Shown: piece after piece, positions 51,781 to 60,405 of the stretch
How the letters are laid out: every line of letters begins with the position of its first letter
Position numbering within the stretch: the stretch's first letter is position 1
Assembly: GCF_036867415.1 (NCBI RefSeq)
Contig: NZ_JBAJHU010000005.1
Span: 186,001-250,000 of the forward strand
Source of the DNA: Rossellomorea sp036867415
Lineage (GTDB): Bacteria > Bacillota > Bacilli > Bacillales > Bacillaceae_B
Direction of reading: 5' to 3'
Length of the DNA stretch: 64,000 bases
The notes under the pieces: generated by a model
The model's input: the letters and a program-made list of their open reading frames with translations, nothing else
Told to the model about the DNA's origin: nothing
Database searches by the model: none
Made by a program: the position numbers and the translations under genes

Positions 51781-52350
51781 TCAGAAAAAACGCTTTTTGC
51801 CCTGTTCATCCTTAAGTATTTCCGCAGCCTCCCTAAAGCGTTGGGAATGAACGATTTCACGTTCCCGCAAATATCTCAGCCCATCATTCAAATCAGGATC
51901 ATCACTCAGGTTGATAATCCACTGATAGGTTGCCCTGGCTTTTTCTTCTGCAGCAATATCTTCATAGATATCGGCAATGGGATCCCCTTTTGCCTGAATA
52001 TAGGCAGCTGTCCACGGGACACCTGCAGCGTTGTGATAGAAAAGGGCACTGTCGTGATTTGCATAATGCGCATCTAATCCAGCTTCCTTCATCATTTCGG
52101 GAGTAGCGTCCTTTGTCAATTTATAAATCATGGTGGCGATCATTTCCAAATGGGCGAATTCTTCTGTACCAATATCGGTAAGAAGCCCGATGACCTTGTC
52201 AGGGATCGTATACCGCTGATTCAAGTAACGCAAGGCGGCAGCCAACTCCCCATCTGCACCTCCGTATTGTTCGACGAGGTATTTCGCCAGTGTCGGATTG
52301 CATGTACTGACTCTAACCGGGTACTGTAGTTTTTTCTCATATGCCCACAT
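51781..52350 (-). CDS. cotJC: Spore coat protein CotJC (manganese-catalase family)
   Basis: A 189-residue protein of the Mn-catalase-like family. Helices carry Glu and His in EEFAHLEM and the later EIVHSQRFREA, consistent with a dimanganese or diiron site. It starts MWAYEKKLQYPV, the CotJC signature. It is the last gene of cotJABC and would be made in the mother cell. Confidence 0.93.
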   Translation of the reverse strand: MWAYEKKLQYPVRVSTCNPTLAKYLVEQYGGADGELAAALRYLNQRYTIPDKVIGLLTDIGTEEFAHLEMIATMIYKLTKDATPEMMKEAGLDAHYANHDSALFYHNAAGVPWTAAYIQAKGDPIADIYEDIAAEEKARATYQWIINLSDDPDLNDGLRYLREREIVHSQRFREAAEILKDEQGKKRFF

Positions 52351-52377
52351 ATGATTGGATTCCTCCTTTACCGTTTC

Positions 52378-52638
52378 TTAAACCTGCCATGGCCAGGGTG
52401 CATCTTTCCAGTCCCAGGGATAATTTGAATAGCTGTAGCCAAAGTTGGTCAGCGGACCGAATTCTTTTTCGAATTTCTTCTTGATTTGTTTCCTTGTTTT
52501 CACATACATATTGTATTGAGAAATTGCATCGTGATCATCCGGGTGGGTGTCCAGATACAGTGCGAGTTCGAGGACAACGAAGTCAACTGCTTGTAACTCC
52601 TCCAACATTTCGTAATAATGTGCAGGAAGCTGCTTCAT
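52378..52638 (-). CDS. cotJB: Spore coat protein CotJB
   Basis: An 86-residue acidic protein. ALYLDTHPDDHDAI and the Pro/Trp-rich end YPWDWKDAPWPWQV are characteristic of CotJB. It works with CotJA and CotJC in coat assembly. It follows cotJA by three bases. Confidence 0.92.
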   Translation of the reverse strand: MKQLPAHYYEMLEELQAVDFVVLELALYLDTHPDDHDAISQYNMYVKTRKQIKKKFEKEFGPLTNFGYSYSNYPWDWKDAPWPWQV

Positions 52639-52641
52639 GAT

Positions 52642-52863
52642 TTATTCTCCCTTCATTTTTTCATAGGGGCTGTAGTAGGGATCATAAAATACTTTCCATA
52701 AAGTCCCCTTATGCAAAGCTTCTTTAGGCGAAAACTGCTCAAGGTTAGGCGGCTGAAACCCTAGAAAAAGGTTAGGAGGTGTAGAGTAAACCTTTGTCGT
52801 TATAGGCTTACATGGATCGAACGGGCTCACATACGGGTGCCAGCTTCTGTAGAATTCATGCAC
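52642..52863 (-). CDS. cotJA: Spore coat protein CotJA
   Basis: A 73-residue protein, rich in Pro, Tyr and Phe, with the CotJA block SPKEALHKGTLWKVFYDPY near residue 45. It is needed for CotJC incorporation in B. subtilis. GGAGGGATTTTT precedes the ATG. It heads the leftward cotJ operon. Confidence 0.9.
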   Translation of the reverse strand: MHEFYRSWHPYVSPFDPCKPITTKVYSTPPNLFLGFQPPNLEQFSPKEALHKGTLWKVFYDPYYSPYEKMKGE

Positions 52864-52902
52864 AAAAATCCCTCCTGATTAGAAAATCCTTCGTAACAAA
52901 GA

Positions 52903-52910
52903 TATGTATG
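52903..52910 (-). promoter_or_regulatory. Sigma-E-type -10 of cotJABC
   Basis: CATACATA on the minus strand matches the sigma-E -10 (CATACAHT) at seven of eight positions, 40 bases before cotJA. The -35 region is poor. cotJ is sigma-E controlled in B. subtilis. Confidence 0.4.
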
Positions 52911-53016
52911 AATGCAAGAGAACATGTTAATAAATTTTAAGCATGAGGAAAGAAGGGATATGAGTTTTAAATGTTGAATACATACATCATAGGATATTAA
53001 TGAAGAGGTGGTTCAA

Positions 53017-53652
53017 TTGTTCGTAAAAAATGCAATGATTCCAAAACACAAATGCTATGTTGTGAATGAAAATGACTCAATCGAAAAAACATTGGAAGTA
53101 CTGGAACACCATAAAATCGATGGGCTGCCAGTATTATCAAATGATAAATATGTAGGGGTCGTCAGCCGCTACAATATTTATGAGAGTTATTTCTTATCAG
53201 GTATGGAACGGGAGAAATTTCTTAAAGAAACAAGGGCGACCGATATTGCCATCCATCAAGATAAGTTCTTGATAGAGAGTAATGTATTTGAAGATACATT
53301 GGTCGAACTGCAGGACTTTCCCATCTTATCTGTCATAGATGAAAATAAAAAATTTCTCGGGTTGATCACTAGGTACGATGTGCTCGACCAATTCAAGAGC
53401 GCATTCGGAATGGAGCGCAAAGGTGTGAGGATTGCCTTTACATCCGTTGAAACAGAAGGCAGAATTGCAAGACTGGGCGATATCATCCAGCAGTATTCCG
53501 AATCGGTTATTTCTCTCGTCACATTTGACGCCACAGATAAACTCTTAAGGAGAATTGTCCTTAAGATCGAGAAGAAAGATAATATAGATAAATTCATCAC
53601 TAAATTGGAGAAATCAGGCTTCAGGATCCTCGACATTCATGAAGAGGAATAA
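53017..53652 (+). CDS. CBS-pair protein with ACT-like tail, AcuB-type layout
   Basis: A 211-residue protein: two CBS domains (residues about 5-60 and 75-130, the second with SVIDENKKFLGLITRYDVLD) and a C-terminal ACT-like region from about 138. This layout is that of AcuB. CBS pairs usually bind adenine nucleotides. The partner is unknown, and no acetoin genes are near. TTG 53017 is preferred over GTG 53008, because GAGGTG fits as ribosome site for the TTG. Confidence 0.72.
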   Translation: MFVKNAMIPKHKCYVVNENDSIEKTLEVLEHHKIDGLPVLSNDKYVGVVSRYNIYESYFLSGMEREKFLKETRATDIAIHQDKFLIESNVFEDTLVELQDFPILSVIDENKKFLGLITRYDVLDQFKSAFGMERKGVRIAFTSVETEGRIARLGDIIQQYSESVISLVTFDATDKLLRRIVLKIEKKDNIDKFITKLEKSGFRILDIHEEE

Positions 53653-53676
53653 TCATCATAAAATGACAGTATGAAA

Positions 53677-53713
53677 AAAAATCCTTCTCATATGATTTAT
53701 GGGAGGGATTTTT
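53677..53713 (+). terminator. Hairpin that doubles as the next gene's ribosome site
   Basis: AAAAATCCTTCTC (53677-53689) pairs with GGGAGGGATTTTT (53701-53713), with two G-T wobbles, followed by T. It looks like the terminator of the CBS gene, but GGGAGGGA is also the only ribosome site for the ATG at 53717. Confidence 0.65.
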
Positions 53714-53716
53714 TTG

Positions 53717-54097
53717 ATGCATTATGCTGTCAGGCTGACTGGTACATTTCTATTGGGTTATTTATTTATCAAATGGTTCCCGGACGTAAAAATACATCAT
53801 GCATCGGACGTAATTGTGGAGCTGGTCTTGCATCCGGTTGAATTTTTTGCTGCATCGATCGTCTTTATTTTTGGATTCATCGTGCAGGGTAATTTATTGA
53901 AGTTCGAAATATTCTATGTGTTACGGTTATTCAAAGGGAACGTACATAGGGAACTGTTAATCGTCCCGATTCACGCATGCATGATATATGGACTGACGAT
54001 CTTTGGCCTGTGGGAAACCTTGTTTTTTTCCTTCTTAGCGGTCTTTTATGGTATTATTTCTTTAGATTTGCGTCGGCAAGGAGGCCATCATGCTTGA
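53717..54097 (+). CDS. Hypothetical membrane protein upstream of ypbG
   Basis: A 126-residue protein with about three or four hydrophobic segments (TGTFLLGYLFIKW, FFAASIVFIFGFIV, LIVPIHACMIYGLTIFGL and FFSFLAVFYGII). I do not recognise a family. It overlaps the metallophosphoesterase gene by eight bases, so they are coupled. Confidence 0.7.
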   Translation: MHYAVRLTGTFLLGYLFIKWFPDVKIHHASDVIVELVLHPVEFFAASIVFIFGFIVQGNLLKFEIFYVLRLFKGNVHRELLIVPIHACMIYGLTIFGLWETLFFSFLAVFYGIISLDLRRQGGHHA

Positions 54098-54860
54098 ATT
54101 TTTTATAAGTTTTTTATTGATAGGGGGAGGGTCTCTTCTCCTTTTTATGTTTTATGAAGCCCGAAGGAACGAAGTAAAGACACATTTGTTTACATTTTCT
54201 CATTTTCCTATAGGTGTTACATTGACGATTTTTTTTATTTCCGATATCCATAAACGTACGCTTTCATCTGAAATGATTGAACAAGTCCGAAAAAAGGCGG
54301 ATATCGTCGTCATAGGCGGTGATTTAATGGAAAAAGCAGTTCCGCTCTCAAAAGTGGAGGAGAATCTGGAAAAGCTTTCGGTCATCGGGTCTGTTTATTT
54401 TATATGGGGCAATAATGATCATGAAGTGAATACAGATGACCTGAAGAAACTATTTGCCAAAAAAGGGGTCCGGGAAATCGTTAATGATTCCGTCAGGCTT
54501 GAATTAGATGGAGAAGCCGTTTATTTAATAGGAGTAGATGATGCAAGCACTCAGAGGGCGGTTCTGCCTGAGGCCCTCTCAAAAGTAGATCCATCCGGGT
54601 TCAATATCTTATTAAGCCACGATCCACGGCTGGTAAAACAGGTGAGAACAGAAGATGGAATCGACCTGATGTTAAGCGGACACACCCATGGCGGTCAGAT
54701 TAGGATACTTGGCTGGGGTCTCTATAAGAAAGGAAGAGTCGAGCAACTTCCTCAGACCACTTTACTGGTCAGCAATGGATATGGAACTACAGCCATCCCG
54801 CTCAGGTTAGGTGCTCCAGCAGAAACGCATCTTATCACGTTAAAAAGGGATACTGAGTGA
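54090..54860 (+). CDS. ypbG: Metallophosphoesterase, YpbG
   Basis: A 256-residue calcineurin-like phosphoesterase with an N-terminal membrane helix. The metal motifs are FISDIHK, GGDL, GNNDHE, LSHDP and SGHTHGGQ. The substrate is not known; related proteins act on UDP-sugar lipids or cyclic nucleotides. Position before the MecA homologue gives the name. Confidence 0.87.
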   Translation: MLEFFISFLLIGGGSLLLFMFYEARRNEVKTHLFTFSHFPIGVTLTIFFISDIHKRTLSSEMIEQVRKKADIVVIGGDLMEKAVPLSKVEENLEKLSVIGSVYFIWGNNDHEVNTDDLKKLFAKKGVREIVNDSVRLELDGEAVYLIGVDDASTQRAVLPEALSKVDPSGFNILLSHDPRLVKQVRTEDGIDLMLSGHTHGGQIRILGWGLYKKGRVEQLPQTTLLVSNGYGTTAIPLRLGAPAETHLITLKRDTE

Positions 54861-54958
54861 ACAAAACCTATTCATTTACTGTACAATTTTTACACTTAAA
54901 GAATTCTCTACTATAATTTAAAAGAACATATGGAAAAAGATGAGCATGGGGGATTTTG

Positions 54959-55867
54959 ATGAACGATCAAGATACAAACGGTAAATATAATATAAAAGCT
55001 GTTTCAACCATACTGGGGATACAGTCAGGGACCTTGAGAGCATGGGAGAGGCGGTATAATATCATTGCCCCTGTCAGGAATGATTCAGGGCACAGACTCT
55101 ACACTGAAAAGCACCTGAATATTTTGAAATGGCTCGTTTCAAAAGTGAAACAGGGATTCACCATCAGCCAGGCTGTTGCATTATTGGACAAGCAGGAGCT
55201 GGAAGAAAATGATGTCACCGAGACCCGGGATCTGGACAGGACACAAAGTATATCTGATGAACTGCTTAAAGCCCTGCTCAGTTTCGATGAATTCAAAGCA
55301 CATGAGCTGATCAATAAGTCATTCTCTATATATACAATAGACAAAGTGGTAATCGATATTCTCGGCAGCTTGCTTCTGCAGATAGGAGACCTGTGGGAAA
55401 GGGACAAGATTACCACTGCTCATGAACATTTTGCAAGCTCCATTCTTCGTTCCCGTATCGGGAGCATCATGCATTCTTTTCCCCACAACGGTATTCTGCC
55501 TAAGGTAGTGGCCGTTTGCGGCCCGGGGGAATGGCATGAATTGGGCTTGTTGATCTTTACTTTGTTTGTACGCAGAAAAGGATTTGAAGTCATTTACCTT
55601 GGATCAAGTATTAAGGAAAATGATATCGATGTGGTATTAGAGGAAGTGAACCCTAAGTTCCTGTTCTTCTCATGTACAATGAAGGAGAATCTCAGCAGTT
55701 TGTTATCGCTTGTTACTTCTCTGAATGAGAAGCATGAAGATCTGGAGATTGGAATGGGAGGGTTTGCAATCGATCATTTACCCCAAGATAAGGAGCTGGA
55801 TTTCAAACAGCATATTGTAGGAAGGACCAAGGCTGAGTGGGGAGAATGGTTAAAAAGTAAATTATAA
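54959..55867 (+). CDS. MerR-family regulator with B12-binding domain, CarH/LitR type
   Basis: A 302-residue protein: N-terminal MerR winged helix (KAVSTILGIQSGTLRAWERRY...GHRLYTEKHL), a four-helix cap, and a Rossmann B12-binding domain. The light-sensing motif W-x9-EH is complete (W146, E156, H157), and the lower-ligand histidine is H193 in GPGEWHELG, 47 residues after the Trp, nearly as in CarH. It is thus a likely adenosylcobalamin photoreceptor-repressor. ATG 54959 follows GGGGG. Its targets are not in view; no carotenoid gene is nearby. Confidence 0.88.
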   Translation: MNDQDTNGKYNIKAVSTILGIQSGTLRAWERRYNIIAPVRNDSGHRLYTEKHLNILKWLVSKVKQGFTISQAVALLDKQELEENDVTETRDLDRTQSISDELLKALLSFDEFKAHELINKSFSIYTIDKVVIDILGSLLLQIGDLWERDKITTAHEHFASSILRSRIGSIMHSFPHNGILPKVVAVCGPGEWHELGLLIFTLFVRRKGFEVIYLGSSIKENDIDVVLEEVNPKFLFFSCTMKENLSSLLSLVTSLNEKHEDLEIGMGGFAIDHLPQDKELDFKQHIVGRTKAEWGEWLKSKL

Positions 55868-55946
55868 AGTGTCTATGGTCTATGCACTGTTTTGTGCCCT
55901 CTACATAGTATGGTGGTAAGTCGTCACACTCATAGGGGGCACGCAA

Positions 55947-56534
55947 ATGAGACTAGAGCGAATTTCCGATAATAAAATCAAATTTTCCATAAGTGTAGAA
56001 GAGCTTGAACAAAAAGGCTTGTTTGAGCAGGAACAGTGGAAAGATTCATTAATGTGGCATGATCTGTTTGAAGATATGCTCGACGAAGTACAAGGAAAGT
56101 TCGGGATTGATGCACAGATGGAAATCACAGTAGAGATCGAATCATTCGATGAACAGGAAATTTGTATGATCCTGACGCTGGAACTGGACGACGAAGACTA
56201 TTCAGATGTTGAAGGCAGTATCGAACTGTTTCACCCCATCATTGATAAAGATCTATTGTTCCATTTCAATGATATAGAAGAAATCATCGAGGTCCTGACA
56301 AGACTTAAATCTACTGTTAAAATCCAGTCTGCCTCCCTTGAGATCAGCTTTTTTCACTATGAGGAAAAGTATTACCTGCTTTTTGAGAACATACAGGGAA
56401 ATCAGCATAACCTGGTAGAGTCAATTGTGCTTGAATATGGTAGTTTATCGAATCAAACAAAATACATGATGCTCGAATATGGTCACGTGATCATTCTCAA
56501 GAATACAATGGAAAAAATGAAACAATATTTTTGA
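55947..56534 (+). CDS. mecB: Adaptor protein MecA 2 (YpbH/MecB)
   Basis: A 195-residue MecA-family adaptor for the ClpCP protease. The N-terminal substrate-binding domain (MRLERISDNKIKFSISVEELEQKG...W-DLFEDMLDEV) and the C-terminal ClpC-binding domain are both present. It is shorter than MecA itself and sits by ypbG, so it is the second paralogue. Confidence 0.9.
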   Translation: MRLERISDNKIKFSISVEELEQKGLFEQEQWKDSLMWHDLFEDMLDEVQGKFGIDAQMEITVEIESFDEQEICMILTLELDDEDYSDVEGSIELFHPIIDKDLLFHFNDIEEIIEVLTRLKSTVKIQSASLEISFFHYEEKYYLLFENIQGNQHNLVESIVLEYGSLSNQTKYMMLEYGHVIILKNTMEKMKQYF

Positions 56535-56552
56535 TCATCGCCACTTTCCTAT

Positions 56553-56588
56553 CACTTTTAGGTTCTGCATACCTAAAGGTGTTTTTAT
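56553..56588 (+). terminator. Terminator after mecB
   Basis: CACTTTTAGGT / ACCTAAAGGTG stem with a T-rich tail. Confidence 0.8.
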
Positions 56589-56700
56589 TAGATGCAGGCT
56601 GTCTCAATCAGTTTAATGGGAAATGAACGGAAAGCCTTCAAGCTATTTTCAGAAAATGACAGCGTTTTCAAAAAAGTTGTTGATTTTTGATTTTCTATCT

Positions 56701-56728
56701 TTGCAAGATGAAATCAAACGTGTATACT
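56701..56728 (+). promoter_or_regulatory. Sigma-A promoter of the glutamate dehydrogenase gene
   Basis: TTGCAA (56701-56706), 16 bases, TATACT (56723-56728), 62 bases before the start codon. Confidence 0.6.
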
Positions 56729-56789
56729 ATGTCATGAAAGCGGACAAGGATCCGTATAAACAGTGAACGATTCTGGGAGGTTTACATAC

Positions 56790-58067
56790 ATGTCAGCCGA
56801 GAAGAAGGAAGAAAATCACCAAGCATCTGAAAAAAATGATGTACTGAAATCCACACAAACGGTTATTCATCTCGCACTGGATAAATTAGGTTATCCCGAA
56901 GAAGTATATGAATTATTAAAAGAACCTGTAAGAATGCTGACGGTTAAAATACCTGTAAGAATGGACGATGGAAAAGTAAAGGTATTCACCGGCTATCGCG
57001 CTCAGCATAATGACGCCGTAGGTCCAACGAAAGGCGGTATCCGCTTCCATCCCAATGTAACGGAGAAAGAAGTGAAAGCCCTTTCGATCTGGATGAGTCT
57101 CAAATGCGGGATTGTCGATCTCCCATACGGCGGAGGAAAGGGCGGTATCATCTGTGATCCCCGCGATATGTCATTCAGAGAACTCGAACGCCTGAGCAGG
57201 GGATATGTCAGAGCGATCAGCCAGATTGTCGGTCCATCAAAGGACATCCCCGCCCCGGATGTTTTCACTAATTCCCAGATCATGGCCTGGATGATGGATG
57301 AGTATAGCAGGATAGATGAATACAATTCACCTGGTTTCATTACAGGCAAGCCGCTCGTCCTTGGCGGTTCTCATGGAAGGGAAACGGCTACAGCAAAAGG
57401 TGTGACGATTTGCATCCATGAAGCAGCTAAGAAAAAAGGTATCAATATCCAAGGAGCACGTGTCGTTGTGCAGGGGTTCGGAAATGCAGGAAGCTTCCTT
57501 GCTAAATTCATGCATGATGCAGGTGCCAAGGTCATTGGTATATCAGATGCGTATGGCGGTCTGCATGATGAAGACGGATTGGATATCGATTATCTGCTCG
57601 ACCGGAGAGACAGCTTCGGTACAGTGACCAAGTTATTCAATAATACAATCACGAATCAGGAATTGCTTGAACTTGATTGCGATATACTGGTTCCTGCTGC
57701 GATTGAAAATCAAATCACTGAAAAAAATGCACATAACATCAGGGCAAGCATCGTAGTAGAAGCGGCCAACGGGCCAACTACATTGGATGCGACGAAGATC
57801 CTGACTGAAAGAGGAATCCTGCTCGTCCCCGACGTCCTTGCATCTTCAGGGGGAGTTACAGTTTCTTACTTTGAATGGGTCCAAAACAACCAGGGTTATT
57901 ATTGGACGGAAGAAGAAGTAGAAGAAAAGCTCGAGAAGATCCTGGTCAATTCATTCAACAATGTGTATGATACCTCCCAGACCAGACGCGTGGACATGAG
58001 ACTTGCTGCGTACATGGTCGGTGTAAGGAAAATGGCCGAAGCATGCCGCTTCAGAGGCTGGATTTAA
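56790..58067 (+). CDS. gudB: NAD-specific glutamate dehydrogenase
   Basis: A 425-residue enzyme that deaminates glutamate to 2-oxoglutarate. The substrate region GPTKGGIRFHP and the catalytic Lys in YGGGKGGI lie in the first domain; the GFGNAG dinucleotide motif and a C-terminal helix follow. Placement between mecB and ypdA matches gudB. No repeat insertion of the kind that inactivates gudB in laboratory B. subtilis is seen: the region around KGGIRFHPNVTEKEVKAL reads without duplication. Confidence 0.92.
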   Translation: MSAEKKEENHQASEKNDVLKSTQTVIHLALDKLGYPEEVYELLKEPVRMLTVKIPVRMDDGKVKVFTGYRAQHNDAVGPTKGGIRFHPNVTEKEVKALSIWMSLKCGIVDLPYGGGKGGIICDPRDMSFRELERLSRGYVRAISQIVGPSKDIPAPDVFTNSQIMAWMMDEYSRIDEYNSPGFITGKPLVLGGSHGRETATAKGVTICIHEAAKKKGINIQGARVVVQGFGNAGSFLAKFMHDAGAKVIGISDAYGGLHDEDGLDIDYLLDRRDSFGTVTKLFNNTITNQELLELDCDILVPAAIENQITEKNAHNIRASIVVEAANGPTTLDATKILTERGILLVPDVLASSGGVTVSYFEWVQNNQGYYWTEEEVEEKLEKILVNSFNNVYDTSQTRRVDMRLAAYMVGVRKMAEACRFRGWI

Positions 58068-58343
58068 TTTAATTATTAAGATCAATGAGGATGGGGATTC
58101 CCATCCTTTTTTGATGTATTAATTGCTGTTACACTTCGATTTCATTAAACAATATAGTACAGTTGCTTTGACCAATGAAAAAAAATACTCCATAATAATC
58201 AGGGAGATTGTATTATTAATAAAAAGAACAAATGCGATTTTTAATTGATTTAATTCTTACTATTTATGTTCCACTGTTGCACGGAATCGGGCAGCGGTCA
58301 TTAACAGTCAAAGATACAATGCAATGTGAAGGAGTGCCTGAAG

Positions 58344-59309
58344 TTGAGAAATGAAGCATGCATCATCGTCGGCGGAGGACCGTGTGGTTTATCGGCTGCG
58401 ATTCACCTTAAAGACATGGGGATCGATCCTTTAATCATCGAAAAGGGTAATATAGTGAACGCGATATACAATTATCCTACGCATCAAACCTTCTTCTCTT
58501 CCAGTGAAAAGCTGGAAATCGGCGATGTACCGTTTGTAATCGAAGAACATAAACCCCGGCGCAACCAAGCCCTTGTGTATTATCGTGAAGTGGCGAAGCG
58601 AAAAGATGTCAGGATCAATCGCTTTGAAATGGTGAATAAAGTCGATAAACAAGAAGAAGGGTTCATTATTTCCACTACAAAAGAAACATACTTGGCGGAG
58701 AACGTCATCATCGCGACAGGTTATTATGATAACCCGAATTATATGGGCATTCCAGGTGAAGACAATGAGAAAGTCTTTCATTATTTCAAGGAAGCCCATC
58801 CTTTCTTTGATACAGATGTCGTCGTCATCGGCGGGAAAAATTCAGCAGTGGATGCAGCATTGGAGTTAAATAAAGCAGGAGCAAGAGTGACGGTTCTTTA
58901 CCGGGGAAGTGAATACTCGAAAAGCGTGAAGCCTTGGATCCTGCCAAATTTCGATGCACTCGTCCGCAATGGGGAAGTTCAGATGGTTTTCAATGCACAC
59001 CTTGAAGAAGTCAGGGATCGAACAGTACTTTTTGCTGCAGAAGGTGAACTGAAAGAAATAAAGAATGATTTTGTGTTTGCCATGACGGGATATCATCCGG
59101 ATCATCGTCTTCTAACCAATATCGGAATAAACATTGACGAAGAAACTGGAAGGCCAGCCTTCGATCCTGATACGATGGAAACAAATATCGAAGGGGTATT
59201 TGTAGCCGGAGTGATTGCTGCCGGGAATAATGCGAACGAAATTTTCATTGAAAACGGCCGGCATCACGGAGGACTGATTGCAAGATCAATCCTGGAAAAA
59301 AGAAAGTAA
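58344..59309 (+). CDS. bdr: Bacillithiol disulfide reductase, YpdA/Bdr
   Basis: A 321-residue FAD-dependent oxidoreductase of the YpdA family. FAD motif GGGPCGLSA, NADPH motif GGKNSAVDAAL and a C-terminal FAD segment near GVFVAGVIA. The conserved Cys14-type residue in GGGPCG is present, as in Bdr. It recycles oxidised bacillithiol. TTG start after AAGGAGTG. Confidence 0.9.
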   Translation: MRNEACIIVGGGPCGLSAAIHLKDMGIDPLIIEKGNIVNAIYNYPTHQTFFSSSEKLEIGDVPFVIEEHKPRRNQALVYYREVAKRKDVRINRFEMVNKVDKQEEGFIISTTKETYLAENVIIATGYYDNPNYMGIPGEDNEKVFHYFKEAHPFFDTDVVVIGGKNSAVDAALELNKAGARVTVLYRGSEYSKSVKPWILPNFDALVRNGEVQMVFNAHLEEVRDRTVLFAAEGELKEIKNDFVFAMTGYHPDHRLLTNIGINIDEETGRPAFDPDTMETNIEGVFVAGVIAAGNNANEIFIENGRHHGGLIARSILEKRK

Positions 59310-59310
59310 G

Positions 59311-59336
59311 AAAGAGCCCCGATGAGGGCTCTTTTT
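59311..59336. terminator. Bidirectional terminator, bdr / ansA
   Basis: AAAGAGCCC / GGGCTCTTT with a T-run on the plus strand; the leftward asparaginase gene ends just before it. Confidence 0.85.
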
Positions 59337-59343
59337 ATATGTC

Positions 59344-60318
59344 CTAATTTTTAAAAATACGCTCAAGCTCTTGAAAATTTGTCGTTTGAGACAGTGCTAC
59401 CATTAATTTGATGCGTGCTTTCTGGCCGTTCAACCCGTTTGAGAAGATGACTCCTTTTTCTTTTAATTGTTTTCCTCCGCCGGCGTATCCATATACATCC
59501 TGAGCGATGCCATTAAAACATCTCGATACGAGAACAACAGGAATGTTATGATCCAGAAGTCCGCAGACACCCGGCACAGCTTCCGGGGGAAGATTTCCCT
59601 GGCCAAGAGCTTCAATGACGACCCCGTCATATTGAAGCTCTTTGATCGCGTACAATAAACTGGAATCCATCCCGGCGTAAGCTTTTATGAGTGTTACTCG
59701 TTTCGTCACATCACAGACTTTGTAGCTCTCGGATGAAGTCGGCTGATGGTGATACAGAATCCCTCGTTTGGTCACAATTCCAATTGGTCCATATTGAGGA
59801 CTCTGGAAGGTGGATACATTACTTGTATGCGTTTTTGTTACATTCTTAGCTGAATGGATTTCATCATTCAATACTACCAGCACACCTTTATTATTTGACT
59901 GAGGTTCAGCTGCGACCCTCACCGAAGAAATCAGGTTATAAAGTCCATCTGCTCCAATTTCATTACTGGACCGCATGGCCCCGGTTACTACGATTGAAAC
60001 AGGAAGAGTAATTGTCAGATCAAGAAAATATGCAGTCTCCTCAAGGGTATCCGTTCCATGAGTAATGACAACTCCGTCAAATGGACGCTTATCATATTCT
60101 TCTTCGATCAGACGCTTGATTCTATGCATATGTTCAGTTGTGATATGGGGTGAAGGAAGGTGGAATGCTTCAATGACTTGAACTTCCGCTAAGCTTGACA
60201 CCATTGATGTTTGTACGGACAAGGGGTTTTCTTTCCCCGGTGTTACAGCTCCCGTATCCTTGTCTTCCATCATTGAGATGGTTCCTCCGGTATGTATGAC
60301 CAGTACGTTTTTTTTCAT
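59344..60318 (-). CDS. ansA: L-asparaginase
   Basis: A 324-residue type I/II-like bacterial asparaginase. The nucleophile Thr is in HTGGTIS, and the second catalytic set is THGTDTLEETA. There is no signal peptide, so it is cytoplasmic. It hydrolyses asparagine to aspartate and ammonia. It stands alone, leftward, convergent with bdr. Confidence 0.92.
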   Translation of the reverse strand: MKKNVLVIHTGGTISMMEDKDTGAVTPGKENPLSVQTSMVSSLAEVQVIEAFHLPSPHITTEHMHRIKRLIEEEYDKRPFDGVVITHGTDTLEETAYFLDLTITLPVSIVVTGAMRSSNEIGADGLYNLISSVRVAAEPQSNNKGVLVVLNDEIHSAKNVTKTHTSNVSTFQSPQYGPIGIVTKRGILYHHQPTSSESYKVCDVTKRVTLIKAYAGMDSSLLYAIKELQYDGVVIEALGQGNLPPEAVPGVCGLLDHNIPVVLVSRCFNGIAQDVYGYAGGGKQLKEKGVIFSNGLNGQKARIKLMVALSQTTNFQELERIFKN

Positions 60319-60405
60319 TGCATCATTCCTCCTGGGATTTTCTTATTTTCAATCCTACTTTATCATGATACGATTAAGGAAACTGAAAGAAAAGAGGACA
60401 TTTAT

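Noticed and set aside
51678..51860. Leftward 60-residue frame over the repeat remnant
   Set aside because: It is made of repeat sequence and overlaps cotJC in another frame.
54959..55867. Cobalamin-dependent methyltransferase
   Set aside because: The N-terminal MerR winged helix and the W-x9-EH motif point to a regulator; the methyltransferase-type DxHxxG is replaced by ExHxxG.
56790..58067. Inactive gudB allele
   Set aside because: The frame is intact, and I see no 9-bp direct duplication near the active-site region.
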